Assembly (NCBI GenBank): GCA_018798825.1
Contig: CP076354.1
Span: forward strand, 186,001 to 250,000
DNA from: Ochrobactrum sp. BTU1
GTDB lineage: Bacteria > Pseudomonadota > Alphaproteobacteria > Rhizobiales > Rhizobiaceae
Length of the DNA: 64,000 bases
Direction of reading: 5' to 3'
The translations under genes and the position numbers were made by a program. The notes beneath the pieces are model-generated. The model ran no database searches. It had not been told where the DNA came from and worked only from the letters and a program-made list of their open reading frames with translations. Every line of letters starts with the position of its first letter. The first letter of the stretch is position 1. Positions 1 through 9,752 of the stretch are shown piece by piece.

Positions 1-179
1 ATACCACAGGTGCGGGTGATCTTTATGCCGCCGGTTTCCTTTATGGCTACACCAAGGACCGTTCGCTTGAAGATTGCGCGCGCTTAGGTTCGCTTGCAGC
101 CGGTATGATTATTCAGCAGATGGGACCACGTCCGCTGGTCGATCTGAAGGCTGTAGCGACGCAGGCCAAGCTTATTTGA
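1..179 (+). CDS. PfkB-family carbohydrate/adenosine kinase, C-terminal fragment
   Basis: The first in-frame codon begins at base 3 and the frame runs to TGA at 177-179, giving 59 C-terminal residues; the gene starts outside the window. The fragment opens with TTGAGDLYAAGFLYG, which carries the GAGD anion-hole/catalytic Asp signature of the ribokinase (PfkB) superfamily, and continues with the usual C-terminal helix (CARLGSLAAGMIIQQMGPRP). The family phosphorylates sugars or nucleosides with ATP in the cytoplasm. In Rhizobiales this type of C-terminus is commonly annotated adenosine kinase, but the substrate cannot be fixed from the fragment. Confidence 0.85.
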   Translation, partial: TTGAGDLYAAGFLYGYTKDRSLEDCARLGSLAAGMIIQQMGPRPLVDLKAVATQAKLI

Positions 180-180
180 T

Positions 181-285
181 TAGAGTATTTCCAGCAAAAG
201 TGCGAAGCGGTTTTGCGTGGGATAATTCTATAAAAACAAAGAGATAGATCGGTTTCAATGTTCAGTGTGACCTGGAACCGCTCTA
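181..285. repeat. Bru-RS-like palindromic repeat, 105 bp
   Basis: The unit begins TAGAG and ends CTCTA, so its tips are inverted repeats. Inside it carries the core AGCAAAAGTGCGAAGCGGTT that recurs at 12835 and, degenerate, near 38210. Its length and structure resemble the Brucella Bru-RS palindromes (established knowledge, not checked by alignment). The right tip (283-285, CTA) supplies the TAG stop codon of the minus-strand gene that follows. Confidence 0.7.
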
Positions 286-942
286 CTGATCAATCCGGAC
301 AATCCGGTCGCGCTTGAGTTCCTCCTCTGTGCGGCCGGGACGGCTTTTATAGACCGGTAGATTCCAGCCGAAATAAAGCGCACCGCCGCGCACGATAAAG
401 GCTGTGAGTGCGGCCGCAAGCGCTGCAAAAATCGGATCAATCCCCAAGCGTTCTAGCACCACATAAAGACATGCACCGGCAAGAGCTGCGCTGACATAGA
501 TCTCGCGCCGCATAAGCACGGATGGCTCGCCTGCCACCATGTCGCGCAAAATGCCGCCAAGCGTTGCCGTAAAAATGCCGGTGACGATGGCAACGGATGG
601 TCCAAAGCCGAGTGCCAAGCCTTTGGCCGCACCCACAACCGTATAGGCTGACAAGCCGATGGCATCGAACCACAGCAAAAGCCTGTAGCGTGATTCGACC
701 AGATGTGCGGTGAAATAGACGATGATGGCGGCAGACGTTCCTGCCAGCAGATAAAACGGCTCAACTACCCAGAAAACCGGTGCGCCCAGCACCAGGTCGC
801 GCATCGTACCGCCGCCGATGCCAGTCACATTGGCGAGAAAGATGAAGCCGATAATATCGAGCTGACGGCGTGATGCGGCGAGAGCGCCGGTGGCAGCGAA
901 GACGAAAACCCCTGCAAAGTTTGCAAAATCAAAGATCGTCAC
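283..942 (-). CDS. TRIC-like (UPF0126/YadS-YicG) membrane protein
   Basis: This 219-residue, very hydrophobic protein has about seven membrane segments. It holds two copies of a Gly-rich motif followed by Arg-Asp, GIGGGTMRDL at about residues 41-50 and TATLGGILRDM near 126-136. This is the duplicated architecture of the UPF0126 family, structurally related to trimeric intracellular cation channels and proposed to pass K+ or other small cations across the inner membrane. It stands alone, and its stop codon comes from the adjacent palindromic repeat. A role in glycine uptake has been suggested for some family members, so the substrate is open. Confidence 0.85.
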   Translation of the reverse strand: MTIFDFANFAGVFVFAATGALAASRRQLDIIGFIFLANVTGIGGGTMRDLVLGAPVFWVVEPFYLLAGTSAAIIVYFTAHLVESRYRLLLWFDAIGLSAYTVVGAAKGLALGFGPSVAIVTGIFTATLGGILRDMVAGEPSVLMRREIYVSAALAGACLYVVLERLGIDPIFAALAAALTAFIVRGGALYFGWNLPVYKSRPGRTEEELKRDRIVRIDQ

Positions 943-964
943 GCACGGCCTCCCAGCTGATAAA

Positions 965-1110
965 GCATGTCGCGGAAAAGTGGGGACCGCCTTCGCAGGG
1001 AAATCAGTCCACTGGACTGATTTCTGTTCCCGCTACGATCCGATAACGACATGCGCAAAATAAAGAGATAGAGCGGGTGCAGCAGATACAATTAACAACG
1101 ACACGCTCTA
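965..1110. repeat. Composite palindromic repeat upstream of the TRIC-like gene
   Basis: The element begins GCATGTCGCGGAAAAGTGGG and reaches GATAACGACATGCGC near 1047, then continues with the GAGATAGAGC...GCTCTA half seen in other copies. It contains an inverted repeat AAATCAGTCC/GGACTGATTT (about 1001-1022). The same ~10-bp arms recur at about 1221-1243 beside grpE. A shorter relative lies at 6355-6402. Confidence 0.6.
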
Positions 1111-1143
1111 GTGTGTCGATAGTCCAATGGATAGCGGCAAAAA

Positions 1144-1180
1144 GAAAGAGCGGCGATGAACACGCCGCTCTTTCTCTTTG
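1144..1180 (-). terminator. Rho-independent terminator downstream of grpE
   Basis: A perfect 12-bp stem (GAAAGAGCGGCG at 1144-1155 with CGCCGCTCTTTC at 1163-1174) encloses a 7-nt loop. On the minus strand a run of T follows it, as expected for termination of grpE transcripts. The plus strand also has a T-rich tail (CTTTGTTTTT), so it may act in both directions. Confidence 0.8.
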
Positions 1181-1280
1181 TTTTTATCGCATTATCCCAC
1201 GCATCGCAGCAGGAAAAGAAATCAGTCCGGCGAACTGATTTCCCTGCGGAGGCGCTTCGCGCTTTTACTGGAAATGCTAA

Positions 1281-1961
1281 TCAAGCATTGCTTTCAGGTG
1301 CCGTCTCGGCGGCAGCCTTTGGACCGCCCTTGGAAACGCCAACCATCGCCGGACGCAACACGCGGTCACCGATGGCGTATCCGGCCTGCATGACCTGCAC
1401 GACCGTATTGGCTGGCAGATCAGGGTTAGGCACTTCGAAAATAGCCTGATGGAAGTTCGGGTCGAACTTTTCGCCTTCAGGGTTAAGCTTGGTCACGCCG
1501 TGACGCTCCAAAGCCTGAAGCATGGCGCGTTCGGTCATTTCCACACCTTCGGCAAGCGACTTGAGGTTGGCGTCGCTTTCCAGCGCGTCGGCAGGAATGG
1601 CTTCGTGTGCGCGGCTCAGATTGTCGGAAACCGAGAGCATGTCGCGGGCAAAATTTGTCACAGCATAGGTGCGTGCGTCCTGCACGTCGCGCTGTGTGCG
1701 CTTGCGCAGGTTTTCCATCTCTGCAACGAGACGCAGCATCTGATCTTTCAGTTCTGCATTGTCGGCTTCAAGTGCTGCAATGGTGTTTGCAGCCAGGCTC
1801 TCGGTGTCAACAGCTTCTTCTTCGACCTCGGCGCGTGCCTCAGCCTTGCGGCTTTTCAGAAAATCGTCGGCAGCACGCTTCAGCGCATCACGATCACGAG
1901 GATTGTTGATATCGCGCTGCTCAAGATCGGGGTTTTCGGGTGTATTCTTTTCATCAGCCAT
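1281..1961 (-). CDS. grpE: GrpE nucleotide exchange factor
   Basis: This 226-residue protein is the exchange factor that releases ADP from DnaK in the DnaK-DnaJ chaperone cycle. It has an acidic, disordered N-terminus, then a long coiled coil (about residues 60-125, including [20 protein letters not shown]) and the C-terminal beta-wing with the GrpE signature around [12 protein letters not shown] chose ATG at 1961 ([10 protein letters not shown]), which has GGAAG about 9 nt upstream; the longer reading upstream looks non-coding. It lies just downstream of hrcA on the same strand, a common heat-shock arrangement, although dnaKJ are not in the window. Confidence 0.96.
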   Translation of the reverse strand: MADEKNTPENPDLEQRDINNPRDRDALKRAADDFLKSRKAEARAEVEEEAVDTESLAANTIAALEADNAELKDQMLRLVAEMENLRKRTQRDVQDARTYAVTNFARDMLSVSDNLSRAHEAIPADALESDANLKSLAEGVEMTERAMLQALERHGVTKLNPEGEKFDPNFHQAIFEVPNPDLPANTVVQVMQAGYAIGDRVLRPAMVGVSKGGPKAAAETAPESNA

Positions 1962-2070
1962 AATGCTTCTTCCGTCTTGAATAGTGTTTGGGCCGGATAT
2001 CGAGTTTCGCGGCGTTAAAATCAAGGTCTAATTTCTTAGCCTTGGCAAGTCTGACACTTCATATCAGAAA

Positions 2071-3141
2071 TTAGCGCAGCAATCGGGAGACAATCTGCGC
2101 GGTGTAGTCGACCATCGGCACGATGCGGGCATAGTTGAGCCGGGTTGGTCCAATGACGCCCAGAGCGCCAACAACACGCTGTTCGCTGTCACGATAAGGC
2201 GCGACCACCAGCGATGAACCGGAGAGCGAGAACAGCTTGTTCTCCGAGCCGATGAAAATTCGCACACCAGAACCCGATTCAGCCAGATCGAGGAGCTGGA
2301 TCATGCCGTCCTTGGTTTCGAGGTCGTCGAACAGGTGGCGCAGGCGCTCAATATCTTCCTGTGCATGAATGTTCTCAAGCAGGTTGGCACGACCGCGCAC
2401 GATGAGGCGTGCAGGCTGGTCAGAACCCGCACCGCTCCACACAGCCAGTCCCTGTGCAACAAGTTCCTGCGAGAGCTGATCAAGTTCCTGTCTGGTTTCT
2501 TCCGACAGCTTTTCCAGCTCCGATTTCGCTTCCGACAGTGTGTGGCCATGAATATGCGCGTTGAGAAAGTTGGAAGCCTCCACCAGCTGCGAAGCGGAGA
2601 TACCAGCAGGCAGGTTCACAACGCGATTCTCGACATCGCCATTCTGCATCACCAGCACGGCAAGCGCGCGGGTCGGTTCAAGACGCACGAATTCGATATG
2701 TTTGAGGGCACCTTCGGCCTTGGTTGCAAGCACAAGGCCAGCACCACGCGAAAGGCCCGAAAGAACCTGACTGGCTTCTGTCAGCACGCTCTCTACCGAA
2801 TTGTTCATGCCTGCCGAACGCACCTGTGCCTCAATGGAGGAGCGTTCATCAGGCGGCAGGTCGCCCACTTCCATGAAAGCATCGACAAAGAAGCGCAGAC
2901 CGATCTGGGTTGGCAGACGCCCGGCGGAAATATGCGGTGCATAGATGAGGCCAAGATGCTCAAGGTCGCTCATCACATTGCGAATGGTGGCCGGCGAAAG
3001 ACTATGCGGCAGCAGGCGCGACAGGTTGCGCGACCCGACCGGATCGCCATCATTGAGGTAACTGTCGACGATCAGCCGGAAAATATCGCGCGACCGCTGG
3101 TCGAGTGCATTAAGCAGCTGATGTTCCGGTGACTTGATCAT
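2071..3141 (-). CDS. hrcA: HrcA heat-inducible transcription repressor
   Basis: This 356-residue protein is full length for the family. An N-terminal winged helix ([20 protein letters not shown], then [17 protein letters not shown]) is followed by the IDD/GAF-like domain and a C-terminal segment [20 protein letters not shown] typical of HrcA. HrcA represses groES/groEL, and in some bacteria dnaK, by binding CIRCE inverted repeats, and needs GroEL for folding. I see no clear CIRCE element in this window, so its targets are probably elsewhere. It is divergent from rph (185 bp between starts) and upstream of grpE. Confidence 0.96.
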   Translation of the reverse strand: MIKSPEHQLLNALDQRSRDIFRLIVDSYLNDGDPVGSRNLSRLLPHSLSPATIRNVMSDLEHLGLIYAPHISAGRLPTQIGLRFFVDAFMEVGDLPPDERSSIEAQVRSAGMNNSVESVLTEASQVLSGLSRGAGLVLATKAEGALKHIEFVRLEPTRALAVLVMQNGDVENRVVNLPAGISASQLVEASNFLNAHIHGHTLSEAKSELEKLSEETRQELDQLSQELVAQGLAVWSGAGSDQPARLIVRGRANLLENIHAQEDIERLRHLFDDLETKDGMIQLLDLAESGSGVRIFIGSENKLFSLSGSSLVVAPYRDSEQRVVGALGVIGPTRLNYARIVPMVDYTAQIVSRLLR

Positions 3142-3326
3142 GGTCTCAATGCGAACCCTTTGAATTGCAGACTATAAATATAAGCGAGCAACCCGATGCG
3201 TCAAAGGGTTTGGGTTTACAGTTTCACCTCTCTCAACACCTCTGTTGTAAGATACTGCGAAATTCCTTTTCATTCGAGCGCGACAAGCCTAAAAAGCCGC
3301 AACGAAAAACGAATTGAGGAAATACG

Positions 3327-4043
3327 ATGCGTCCATCCAAGCGCGCTGCTGATGAAATGCGTGCCGTCTCTTTTGAGCGCGGCGTCTCCAAACATGCGGA
3401 AGGCTCGTGCCTCGTCAAGTTCGGCGACACCCACGTTCTGTGCACGGCAAGCCTTGAAGAAAAGGTGCCGGGCTGGATGCGCAATTCAGGCAAGGGCTGG
3501 GTCACTGCAGAATATGGCATGTTGCCACGTTCGACCGGCGACCGTATGCGCCGTGAAGCAGCCGCTGGAAAGCAGGGTGGTCGTACGCAGGAAATCCAGC
3601 GCCTTATCGGTCGTTCGCTGCGCGCAGTGGTTGATCTTCAGGCACTTGGCGAATTCCAGATCACGGTTGACTGCGATGTCATTCAGGCGGATGGCGGCAC
3701 CCGTACAGCTGCGATCACCGGCGGTTGGGTTGCCCTTTATGATTGCCTGCGCTGGATGGAAGCGCGGCAGATGATCCGCTTTGAGAAGGTGCTTAAAGAT
3801 CATATTGCGGCCATTTCCTGCGGCATCCACGAAGGTCAGCCTGTGCTTGATCTCGATTATGTCGAGGATTCGGCGGCAGAAACCGACAGCAATTTCGTGA
3901 TGACCGGCAAGGGCGGCATTGTCGAAATTCAGGGTACAGCTGAAGGCGCACCATTCTCGGAAGAAGAGTTTGCAGCGCTTATGAAGCTTGCACGCGGCGG
4001 CATTAATCAGCTCGTCGAGTTGCAGAAGGCAGCACTTGCCTGA
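3327..4043 (+). CDS. rph: Ribonuclease PH
   Basis: This 238-residue protein matches the usual RNase PH length. It is a phosphorolytic 3'-5' exoribonuclease that trims tRNA 3' tails. Signatures seen are [19 protein letters not shown] at the N-terminus, [12 protein letters not shown], the phosphate-binding [19 protein letters not shown], and the catalytic core [30 protein letters not shown] stretch precedes the ATG. It starts a closely spaced plus-strand run (rph, VOC protein, rdgB, hemW). Confidence 0.97.
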   Translation: MRPSKRAADEMRAVSFERGVSKHAEGSCLVKFGDTHVLCTASLEEKVPGWMRNSGKGWVTAEYGMLPRSTGDRMRREAAAGKQGGRTQEIQRLIGRSLRAVVDLQALGEFQITVDCDVIQADGGTRTAAITGGWVALYDCLRWMEARQMIRFEKVLKDHIAAISCGIHEGQPVLDLDYVEDSAAETDSNFVMTGKGGIVEIQGTAEGAPFSEEEFAALMKLARGGINQLVELQKAALA

Positions 4044-4079
4044 TAGTTAAGGCCATCTCCATGAAAGAGGTGGCCGAAA

Positions 4080-4484
4080 ATGCAGGCATCCCGCATTCTT
4101 GAAACCGCGCTCTATGTCCGTGATGTTGCTGAGGCGATTTCGTTTTATCGCGATATCATCGGGCTTGAGCCGGTGGGCAAGGTCAGTGAACGCAATGCAT
4201 TCTTCCGCTGTGGCGACGGTATTTTACTGTTGTTTAAGGCGGAAGAAACTTTGAAGCCACCCGCGCCCGGATCGCTGCCGGTGCCACCGCATGGGACGAT
4301 CGGTGCAGGGCATGTCTGTTTTGCAGCCACACGTCATGAGCTTGACGACTGGTGCAGCTATCTCGAAAAGCACGGGATTGCTATCGAGTCTGATTTCGAA
4401 TGGCCCAATGGCGCACGTTCGATTTATTTTCGCGATCCCTCCGGCAATTCGCTGGAATTCGCTGAGCCGAAACTTTGGAGTTAA
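4080..4484 (+). CDS. VOC-superfamily (glyoxalase/dioxygenase-like) protein
   Basis: This is a single 134-residue VOC domain with two beta-alpha-beta-beta-beta modules: ETALYVRDVAEAISFYRDIIGL at the start, and GHVCFAATRHELDDW plus IYFRDPSGNSLEFAEP at the end. The closing RDPSGNSLEF with its Glu is the typical second metal-binding strand. The family includes glyoxalase I, fosfomycin-resistance proteins and extradiol dioxygenases; the specific reaction cannot be read from this sequence. It is 36 bp after rph and 3 bp before rdgB, so probably co-transcribed. AGAGGTGG gives a good ribosome site. Confidence 0.85.
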   Translation: MQASRILETALYVRDVAEAISFYRDIIGLEPVGKVSERNAFFRCGDGILLLFKAEETLKPPAPGSLPVPPHGTIGAGHVCFAATRHELDDWCSYLEKHGIAIESDFEWPNGARSIYFRDPSGNSLEFAEPKLWS

Positions 4485-4487
4485 AAA

Positions 4488-5150
4488 ATGCGGGTGCTTG
4501 AAAAAGGCAAACTGATCGTTGCATCGCACAATGCAGGCAAATTGCGCGAATTCGATGGGCTGATCGCCCCATTTGGCTTCGAGGTCAGTTCTGTTGCGGC
4601 TCTCGGCCTGCCGGAGCCGGAAGAAACCGGAACGACGTTTGAGCAGAATGCCTATATTAAGGCACTGGCCGCAGCAGAAGCCACAGGTTTGCCTTCTCTG
4701 TCTGACGATTCTGGCATGATGGTTGACGCGCTTGATGGCAATCCCGGCGTTTACACTGCTGACTGGGCGGAGACCGAAGACGGCACGCGCGATTTCAATA
4801 TGGCGATGCAGAAGGTTGAAGATCTTCTGCAGGAAAAGGGTGCTCTCACCCCTGCCGAGCGTAAGGCGCGCTTTGTTTCGGTTATCTGCCTTGCATGGCC
4901 GGATGGTGAAGCACAATATTACCGCGGTGAAGTGGAAGGCACACTGATCTGGCCTCCGCGCGGCGATATTGGCTTCGGTTATGATCCGGTATTCAAGCCG
5001 GAAGGCTATGAAAAGACCTTCGGCGAAATGACTGCTGACGAGAAGCACGGCTGGACGCCGGGCGACGCGTCCGCGCTTTCGCATCGTGCGCGTGCCTTCA
5101 AGCTGTTTGCGGAAAAGGCGCTCGGTGTTGTTTCGGATATGCCCGAATGA
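4488..5150 (+). CDS. rdgB: dITP/XTP pyrophosphatase (RdgB/HAM1)
   Basis: This 220-residue protein hydrolyses non-canonical purine triphosphates (dITP, XTP) to monophosphates and so keeps them out of DNA and RNA. The HAM1 substrate motif SHNAGK is at residues 13-18, the metal-binding SDDSG at 72-76, and the late motifs [13 protein letters not shown] and [10 protein letters not shown] are present. It overlaps hemW by 4 bp (ATGA), a neighbourhood conserved in many alphaproteobacteria. Confidence 0.96.
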   Translation: MRVLEKGKLIVASHNAGKLREFDGLIAPFGFEVSSVAALGLPEPEETGTTFEQNAYIKALAAAEATGLPSLSDDSGMMVDALDGNPGVYTADWAETEDGTRDFNMAMQKVEDLLQEKGALTPAERKARFVSVICLAWPDGEAQYYRGEVEGTLIWPPRGDIGFGYDPVFKPEGYEKTFGEMTADEKHGWTPGDASALSHRARAFKLFAEKALGVVSDMPE

Positions 5151-6355
5151 ACCATCATTTTTCTCCACCTGACGCTTCAGCGAATATTCTACCAATTGCG
5201 CGCGCAGATGGAGAAACGGCGTTTGGCGTTTATTTGCACTGGCCGTTCTGTCTGGCAAAATGTCCGTATTGCGACTTTAACAGCCATGTACGCCATCAGC
5301 CGGTTGACCAGCCACGCTTCGCGGAAGCTTTCAACCGTGAGATGGACACATTGCGCGCCCGCACAGGCCCGCGCACCGTCACCAGCATCTTTCTGGGCGG
5401 CGGTACGCCGTCGCTGATGCAGCCCTCGACGGTTGGCAGCCTGCTTGATGGTATTGCGTCGCGCTGGACTGTCGCGCCCGATATTGAAGTGACACTGGAA
5501 GCCAATCCGACAAGCGTGGAAGCTGATCGTTTCCGCGGCTATCGTGCAGCCGGCGTCAATCGCGTTTCGCTTGGCATCCAGGCACTGAACGATCCTGATC
5601 TGCGCCGTCTTGGGCGAATGCATTCGGTTGAAGAAGCCAAGGCCGCAATCCGGCTTGCGCGTGAAATTTTCCCGCGTCTGTCTTTCGATCTCATCTATGC
5701 ACGTCCCAATCAGACGATTGAAGCCTGGCGTGAGGAGCTGAAAGAAGCCATCGGTCTTGCTGCCGATCATCTCTCGCTCTACCAGCTGACAATCGAAGAA
5801 GGCACACAGTTCTATAATCTCTGGAAGGCGGGCAAGCTCACCACGCCGGATCCGGATCATGCCGCCGCTCTTTATGAAGAAACGCAAAAGATCACCGCGG
5901 AACATGGTCTTCCGGCCTATGAGATTTCAAACCATGCGGTGCCGGGACGTGAATCCCAGCATAATCTGGTTTATTGGCGTTATGGGCAATATGTTGGTAT
6001 CGGCCCCGGCGCGCATGGACGTTTTGTCGAAAACGGCTTGCGCACCGTTACAATGACCGAAAAGCACCCGGAAACATGGCTGGAAAAAGTGGCAAGTCAC
6101 GGTCACGGTATTATCGAGGAAGAACATCTCGATGGTGAACCGCAGGGCGATGAATTTCTGATGATGGGCTTGCGGTTGCGCGAAGGCATTGATCTTGCGC
6201 GTTATCAGCGTCTGACCGGCCACGATATTGATCGCAAGCGTCTTGAAAGGCTGGTCGCATCGGGCATGATCGAAAAAATGGATGGAAGCTTCATCCGTGC
6301 AACGCCAGATGGCGCGCTCGTGCTTGATGCGCTGGTGGCTGATCTGGCGGCTTAG
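5147..6355 (+). CDS. hemW: HemW-type radical SAM protein (heme chaperone)
   Basis: This 402-residue protein carries the radical SAM cluster motif CLAKCPYC (Cys35, Cys39, Cys42), followed by [10 protein letters not shown] and the HemN-like region [11 protein letters not shown]. The C-terminal HemN domain is present. It is often annotated as oxygen-independent coproporphyrinogen III oxidase. HemW proteins usually lack that activity and instead bind and deliver heme to respiratory enzymes; the position next to rdgB favours HemW over HemN. Its TAG stop touches a palindromic repeat. Confidence 0.93.
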   Translation: MNHHFSPPDASANILPIARADGETAFGVYLHWPFCLAKCPYCDFNSHVRHQPVDQPRFAEAFNREMDTLRARTGPRTVTSIFLGGGTPSLMQPSTVGSLLDGIASRWTVAPDIEVTLEANPTSVEADRFRGYRAAGVNRVSLGIQALNDPDLRRLGRMHSVEEAKAAIRLAREIFPRLSFDLIYARPNQTIEAWREELKEAIGLAADHLSLYQLTIEEGTQFYNLWKAGKLTTPDPDHAAALYEETQKITAEHGLPAYEISNHAVPGRESQHNLVYWRYGQYVGIGPGAHGRFVENGLRTVTMTEKHPETWLEKVASHGHGIIEEEHLDGEPQGDEFLMMGLRLREGIDLARYQRLTGHDIDRKRLERLVASGMIEKMDGSFIRATPDGALVLDALVADLAA

Positions 6356-6402
6356 CGCATGTCGCGGGAAAGTGGGAACCGGTTTCCCGATAACGACATG
6401 CG
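6355..6402. repeat. Short palindromic repeat between hemW and rsmI
   Basis: The unit reads GCGCATGTCGCGGGAAAGTG ... GATAACGACATGCG, with internal arms GGGAAAGTGGGAACC/GGTTTCCC. It is a shorter relative of the element at 965. It fills the whole hemW-rsmI gap apart from the rsmI ribosome site. Confidence 0.6.
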
Positions 6403-6418
6403 TAAATAAGGACTGGTG

Positions 6419-7327
6419 ATGAGTGAATTTTTGGACGAACAGAAACGCGAATTTGTTGTCGGTGGCACCGCCCAGCGTGCACGTCCGATCGAACCTGCGC
6501 TCTATATCGTCTCGACCCCGATTGGTAATCTCGGCGACATGACGCTGCGCGGGCTGGAAGTGCTTGCGAGTGCCGACATTGTGGCCTGTGAAGATACCCG
6601 CGTGACCCGCGTGTTGCTCGATCGCTATGGCATTTCGCGTCGCCCGATCAGCTATCACGAACATAATGCCGCTGAGGCAGGCGCAAAGCTGATCGCAGCC
6701 CTTGAAAGCGGCAAGAGTGTTGCGCTCGTTTCAGATGCAGGCACGCCACTTGTGTCCGATCCGGGCTTCCGCCTTGTGGGCGAGGCCCGTGAGGCAGGCA
6801 TTCGTGTGGTGCCGGTGCCTGGTGCTTCAGCACTCCTTGCGGCACTGGCTGCTTCCGGACTTCCGACTGATGCATTCATGTTTTGCGGCTTTTTGCCGGT
6901 CAAACACGGCCAGAAGACATCCAAGCTCGAAAGCCTCAAGAATATCGAAGCAACGCTTGTATTCTATGAATCGCCCAACCGCACGGCGACAACGCTCGCC
7001 GATATGGCGGAGGTCTTTGGCGATGGGCGTGAAGCAGCCCTTTGCCGCGAGCTGACCAAAGCCTATGAAACCATCGTGACTGCAACTCTGGGTGAGTTGA
7101 AGCAGCAATTTGATGGCGAAGATCGTATTCGCGGTGAAGTCGTGTTGCTGGTTGGTCCGCCAACAGGAGAAGCCGGTCCGCAGAGCGAAGAGGATATCGA
7201 CAAGCTGTTGCTGTCATTGTCGCAGGAATTGCCGCCATCAAAAGCTGCAGGCGAGGCAGCAAAGATGACTGGTGGGCAGAAATCAGTGCTGTATCAGCGC
7301 CTGATGCAATTGAAGGCGCAGGACTGA
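6419..7327 (+). CDS. rsmI: 16S rRNA (cytidine1402-2'-O)-methyltransferase
   Basis: This 302-residue tetrapyrrole-methylase-fold protein modifies C1402 of 16S rRNA at the ribose. Motifs seen: [22 protein letters not shown] at the N-terminus, [32 protein letters not shown] near residue 100, and [21 protein letters not shown] use ATG 6419 rather than the GTG three bases before it; AAGGA lies about 9 nt upstream. It overlaps yraN by one base (TGATG), the conserved rsmI-yraN pair. Confidence 0.96.
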   Translation: MSEFLDEQKREFVVGGTAQRARPIEPALYIVSTPIGNLGDMTLRGLEVLASADIVACEDTRVTRVLLDRYGISRRPISYHEHNAAEAGAKLIAALESGKSVALVSDAGTPLVSDPGFRLVGEAREAGIRVVPVPGASALLAALAASGLPTDAFMFCGFLPVKHGQKTSKLESLKNIEATLVFYESPNRTATTLADMAEVFGDGREAALCRELTKAYETIVTATLGELKQQFDGEDRIRGEVVLLVGPPTGEAGPQSEEDIDKLLLSLSQELPPSKAAGEAAKMTGGQKSVLYQRLMQLKAQD

Positions 7328-7707
7328 TGAGTGAACTCCGCGAGAAAAAGCGTGTTGCTTTCTTTCGCGGACACAGCGCCGAGCGACTGGCAGCGTTTGC
7401 GCTTATGCTCAAAGGTTTTCGCATCGTGGCACGCCGCTACCGCACGCGGCTTGGCGAAATTGATCTGATCGCCCGGCGCGGCAATCTTGTTCTCATTGTT
7501 GAAGTCAAAGCACGGACAAGCGTTGAAGCAGCGCAACTTGCCGTCACGCCGCAGGCCATGCGTCGTATCGAGGCGGCTGCCGATATGTGGCTGCAACGCC
7601 AAAAAGACTACGCACAATTATCGCTGCGCTTTGACCTCGTAGCTGTTCTGCCACGTCGCTGGCCAAAGCACTTGCCAGCATTTTTTACGTCGGGCAATTA
7701 TAGCTAG
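7327..7707 (+). CDS. yraN: YraN/UPF0102 endonuclease-like protein
   Basis: This 126-residue protein has the PD-(D/E)xK-like core of UPF0102: [22 protein letters not shown] followed by [11 protein letters not shown], where Asp and ExK form the putative nuclease centre. The biochemical role of this family is not settled; the fold resembles Holliday-junction resolvases. The start codon overlaps the rsmI stop. In Brucella I would expect gshB next, but here cysG follows after 278 bp of non-coding sequence. Confidence 0.9.
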   Translation: MSELREKKRVAFFRGHSAERLAAFALMLKGFRIVARRYRTRLGEIDLIARRGNLVLIVEVKARTSVEAAQLAVTPQAMRRIEAAADMWLQRQKDYAQLSLRFDLVAVLPRRWPKHLPAFFTSGNYS

Positions 7708-7710
7708 TCA

Positions 7711-7758
7711 CGCATCGGCCCAAAAATCGAAATCGATTTTTGGAAAGCTCGATGCGCA
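7711..7758. repeat. Palindromic repeat (GCATCGG...CGATGC type)
   Basis: GCATCGGCCCAAAAATCGAAATCG...TTTTTGGAAAGCTCGATGCGC forms a palindrome with an inner AAAAATCG/CGATTTTT stem. A diverged copy lies at 47171-47216 before copA. It may also serve as the terminator of the rph-yraN run. The remaining sequence to 7985 is AT-rich, with no further gene seen. Confidence 0.55.
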
Positions 7759-7985
7759 TTTTTAGTGTTTGAGCGTCCTTTGTGCGTCCAATAGGGCGCA
7801 CGGCGCTCAAATGCTAATCCTACAAAAATTATGGGATATAATTTGAGGCAAACAGGAATTAAAATCCTCATAATGCCTTTTCAGAGAAAAAGTGATGCTC
7901 CGCGCGATTTGCGCACGCAAGCCCGTTTCTTATAAAATTTCGCCAGCCCGGGGATAATGCCAGCAGTCTTAAAAAGGATACTGCT

Positions 7986-9413
7986 GTGGCTCTCGCGTCC
8001 CAACGACTTCTTGCTGATTTTCCTGCCTTCTTCCGTGTTTCGGAAGAGGTAGTGGTTATTGTTGGCGGCGGCGAAGAAGCGCTCAACAAAGCGCGGCTCG
8101 TGGCACAGACGTCCGCTCGTTTGCGCATCATTGCGCAAGAGCTTGAACCAGCCTTGGCGAGCTTCATCGAAAGCCACAGTTCGGAACATGTTTCTCAAGC
8201 TTTTAGCGCCGATCTTCTTGAAGGTGCGAAGCTGGTTTTTGTCGCCACGGGTGATGAAGATCAGGATCGCGCCATTGCAGCATCGGCCAAAGCGCTGAAA
8301 ATTCCAGTCAACGTTGTCGACCGTCCTGCACTCTGCGATTTCCTGACCCCTGCCATTGTGAACCGAGCGCCGATTGCAATTGCGATTGGCACCGAAGGCT
8401 CGGCCCCTGTGCTGGCACAGATGGTGCGTGCGCGCATTGATGCGGCCTTCTCGCCACGCCTTGGTGAGCTTGCACATTATGCCGAAAGTTGGCGTCCGCT
8501 GGTCGAAAAGCTTTTGCCAAAAGGTTTGGCGCGCCGCAGTTTCTGGCGTGGGTTCTTCTCCGGCTCCGTAGCGCGTGCTGTTGAAAACGGTGATCGCGAA
8601 GAAGCATACAAAGCTGCAAATGAATTAATCGAGCAAAGAGAACATGCTGCCGGTTATGTCTGGCTCGTTGGTGCCGGTCCGGGTGCAGAAGATCTGCTGA
8701 CCCTGCGCGCACATCGCGTTCTGATGGAAGCTGACGTGATTGTGCATGACGCACTGGTGCCGGAAGGCGTGATTGCCATGGGGCGTCGTGATGCGGAGCG
8801 TCTTTCGGTCGGCAAGCGCAAGGGATGCCATTCCAAGAGCCAGAACGAGATCAATGATCTGCTCGTCAGCCTTGGTCGCGAGGGCAAGCGTGTGGTGCGT
8901 CTGAAAGCGGGCGATCCGCTGGTCTTTGGCCGTGCGGGCGAAGAAATGGCAGCATTGCGTTCAGCTGGTATCGGCTTTGAAATCGTGCCGGGCATCACGT
9001 CTGCTTTTGCAGCTGCTGCCGATATGGAACTGCCGCTCACCTTGCGTGGTGTGGCCTCCTCGCTGGTATTCACGACGGGCCACGACATGGCAGGCGATGT
9101 GCTGCCGGGCTGGGCCAAGCTTGCCGTCTCCGGGGCAACGATTGCCGTCTATATGGGCTCAAGCGTTGCAGCCTCGGTTGCTAGCCGTTTGATCTCTGCT
9201 GGTCTGCATGAAGATACGGCTGTCGCGGTTGTTGAGAATGCCAGCCGCAAGGATAAGCGGCTGTTTCATGGAACATTGAAAGATCTGCCGTCTCTGGAAG
9301 AGCGCAAAGAACTCTCCGGTCGGGTCATGGTCATCATCGGCGATGCTGTTGCAGGCGCCGCTATCGACAAAGCGCAGGCGCTGGCGGTTAGACCCGTTGC
9401 AGTCGCGGCTTAA
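7986..9413 (+). CDS. cysG: Siroheme synthase (multifunctional CysG)
   Basis: This 475-residue fusion makes siroheme, the cofactor of the sulfite reductase encoded just downstream. The N-terminal half is the precorrin-2 dehydrogenase/ferrochelatase (FRVSEEVVVIVGGGEEALNKA at about residues 17-37, then FVATGDEDQDRAIAASAKA and AIAIGTEGSAPVLAQMVRARI). The C-terminal half, from about residue 215, is the SAM-dependent uroporphyrinogen-III methyltransferase (VWLVGAGPGAEDLLTLRAHR, VRLKAGDPLVFGRAGEE, PGITSAFAAAA). The start is taken as GTG 7986 in TGCTGTGGCTC with AAGGA upstream. It opens the cysG-DUF2849-cysI-cysH-DUF934 cluster. Confidence 0.95.
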   Translation: MALASQRLLADFPAFFRVSEEVVVIVGGGEEALNKARLVAQTSARLRIIAQELEPALASFIESHSSEHVSQAFSADLLEGAKLVFVATGDEDQDRAIAASAKALKIPVNVVDRPALCDFLTPAIVNRAPIAIAIGTEGSAPVLAQMVRARIDAAFSPRLGELAHYAESWRPLVEKLLPKGLARRSFWRGFFSGSVARAVENGDREEAYKAANELIEQREHAAGYVWLVGAGPGAEDLLTLRAHRVLMEADVIVHDALVPEGVIAMGRRDAERLSVGKRKGCHSKSQNEINDLLVSLGREGKRVVRLKAGDPLVFGRAGEEMAALRSAGIGFEIVPGITSAFAAAADMELPLTLRGVASSLVFTTGHDMAGDVLPGWAKLAVSGATIAVYMGSSVAASVASRLISAGLHEDTAVAVVENASRKDKRLFHGTLKDLPSLEERKELSGRVMVIIGDAVAGAAIDKAQALAVRPVAVAA

Positions 9414-9429
9414 ATCAGGAGTCGGAAAA

Positions 9430-9732
9430 ATGGTTGTAAAAGTTCTCACTGCAAACCGGCTCATCGATGGACAGGCTGTGTGGCTTGGCGCTGATGGTTC
9501 ATGGCAGGAAACGATTGATGGCGCGCTCGTTGCCCGTCATGCGGAAGCTGTCAGCGCACTTGAAGAAGCGGGCAAGGTGGCAGCAAAAGCCAATCTGGTT
9601 GTCGACGTGAATGTCATCGATGTCGAAGAGCGTGATGAAGGGCTTTATCCCATTCGCCTCCGCGAACGTATCCGACTCTCCGGGCCCACCATCATTACGC
9701 TTGGTCAACCAGCGTTAAAGCAAGCCTCCTGA
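9430..9732 (+). CDS. DUF2849 domain protein of the sulfite reductase cluster
   Basis: This 100-residue protein (MVVKVLTANRLIDGQAVWLG start) matches what I know as DUF2849, a small alphaproteobacterial family almost always placed between cysG and the sulfite reductase gene. The centre has a WLGADGSW stretch and the C-terminus reads YPIRLRERIRLSGPTI. No catalytic motif is evident. Location between cysG (16 bp) and cysI (20 bp) suggests an accessory role in siroheme delivery or reductase assembly; that is inference. The upstream in-frame extension was not used because AGGAGTCGG sits just before ATG 9430. Confidence 0.8.
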   Translation: MVVKVLTANRLIDGQAVWLGADGSWQETIDGALVARHAEAVSALEEAGKVAAKANLVVDVNVIDVEERDEGLYPIRLRERIRLSGPTIITLGQPALKQAS

Positions 9733-9752
9733 TCTGAATATCGGAAGTAAAT

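Noticed and set aside
3153..3210. Inverted repeat AACCCTTTGA/TCAAAGGGTT between hrcA and rph as a CIRCE element
   Set aside because: The arms do not match the TTAGCACTC/GAGTGCTAA consensus and the spacing is far too long.
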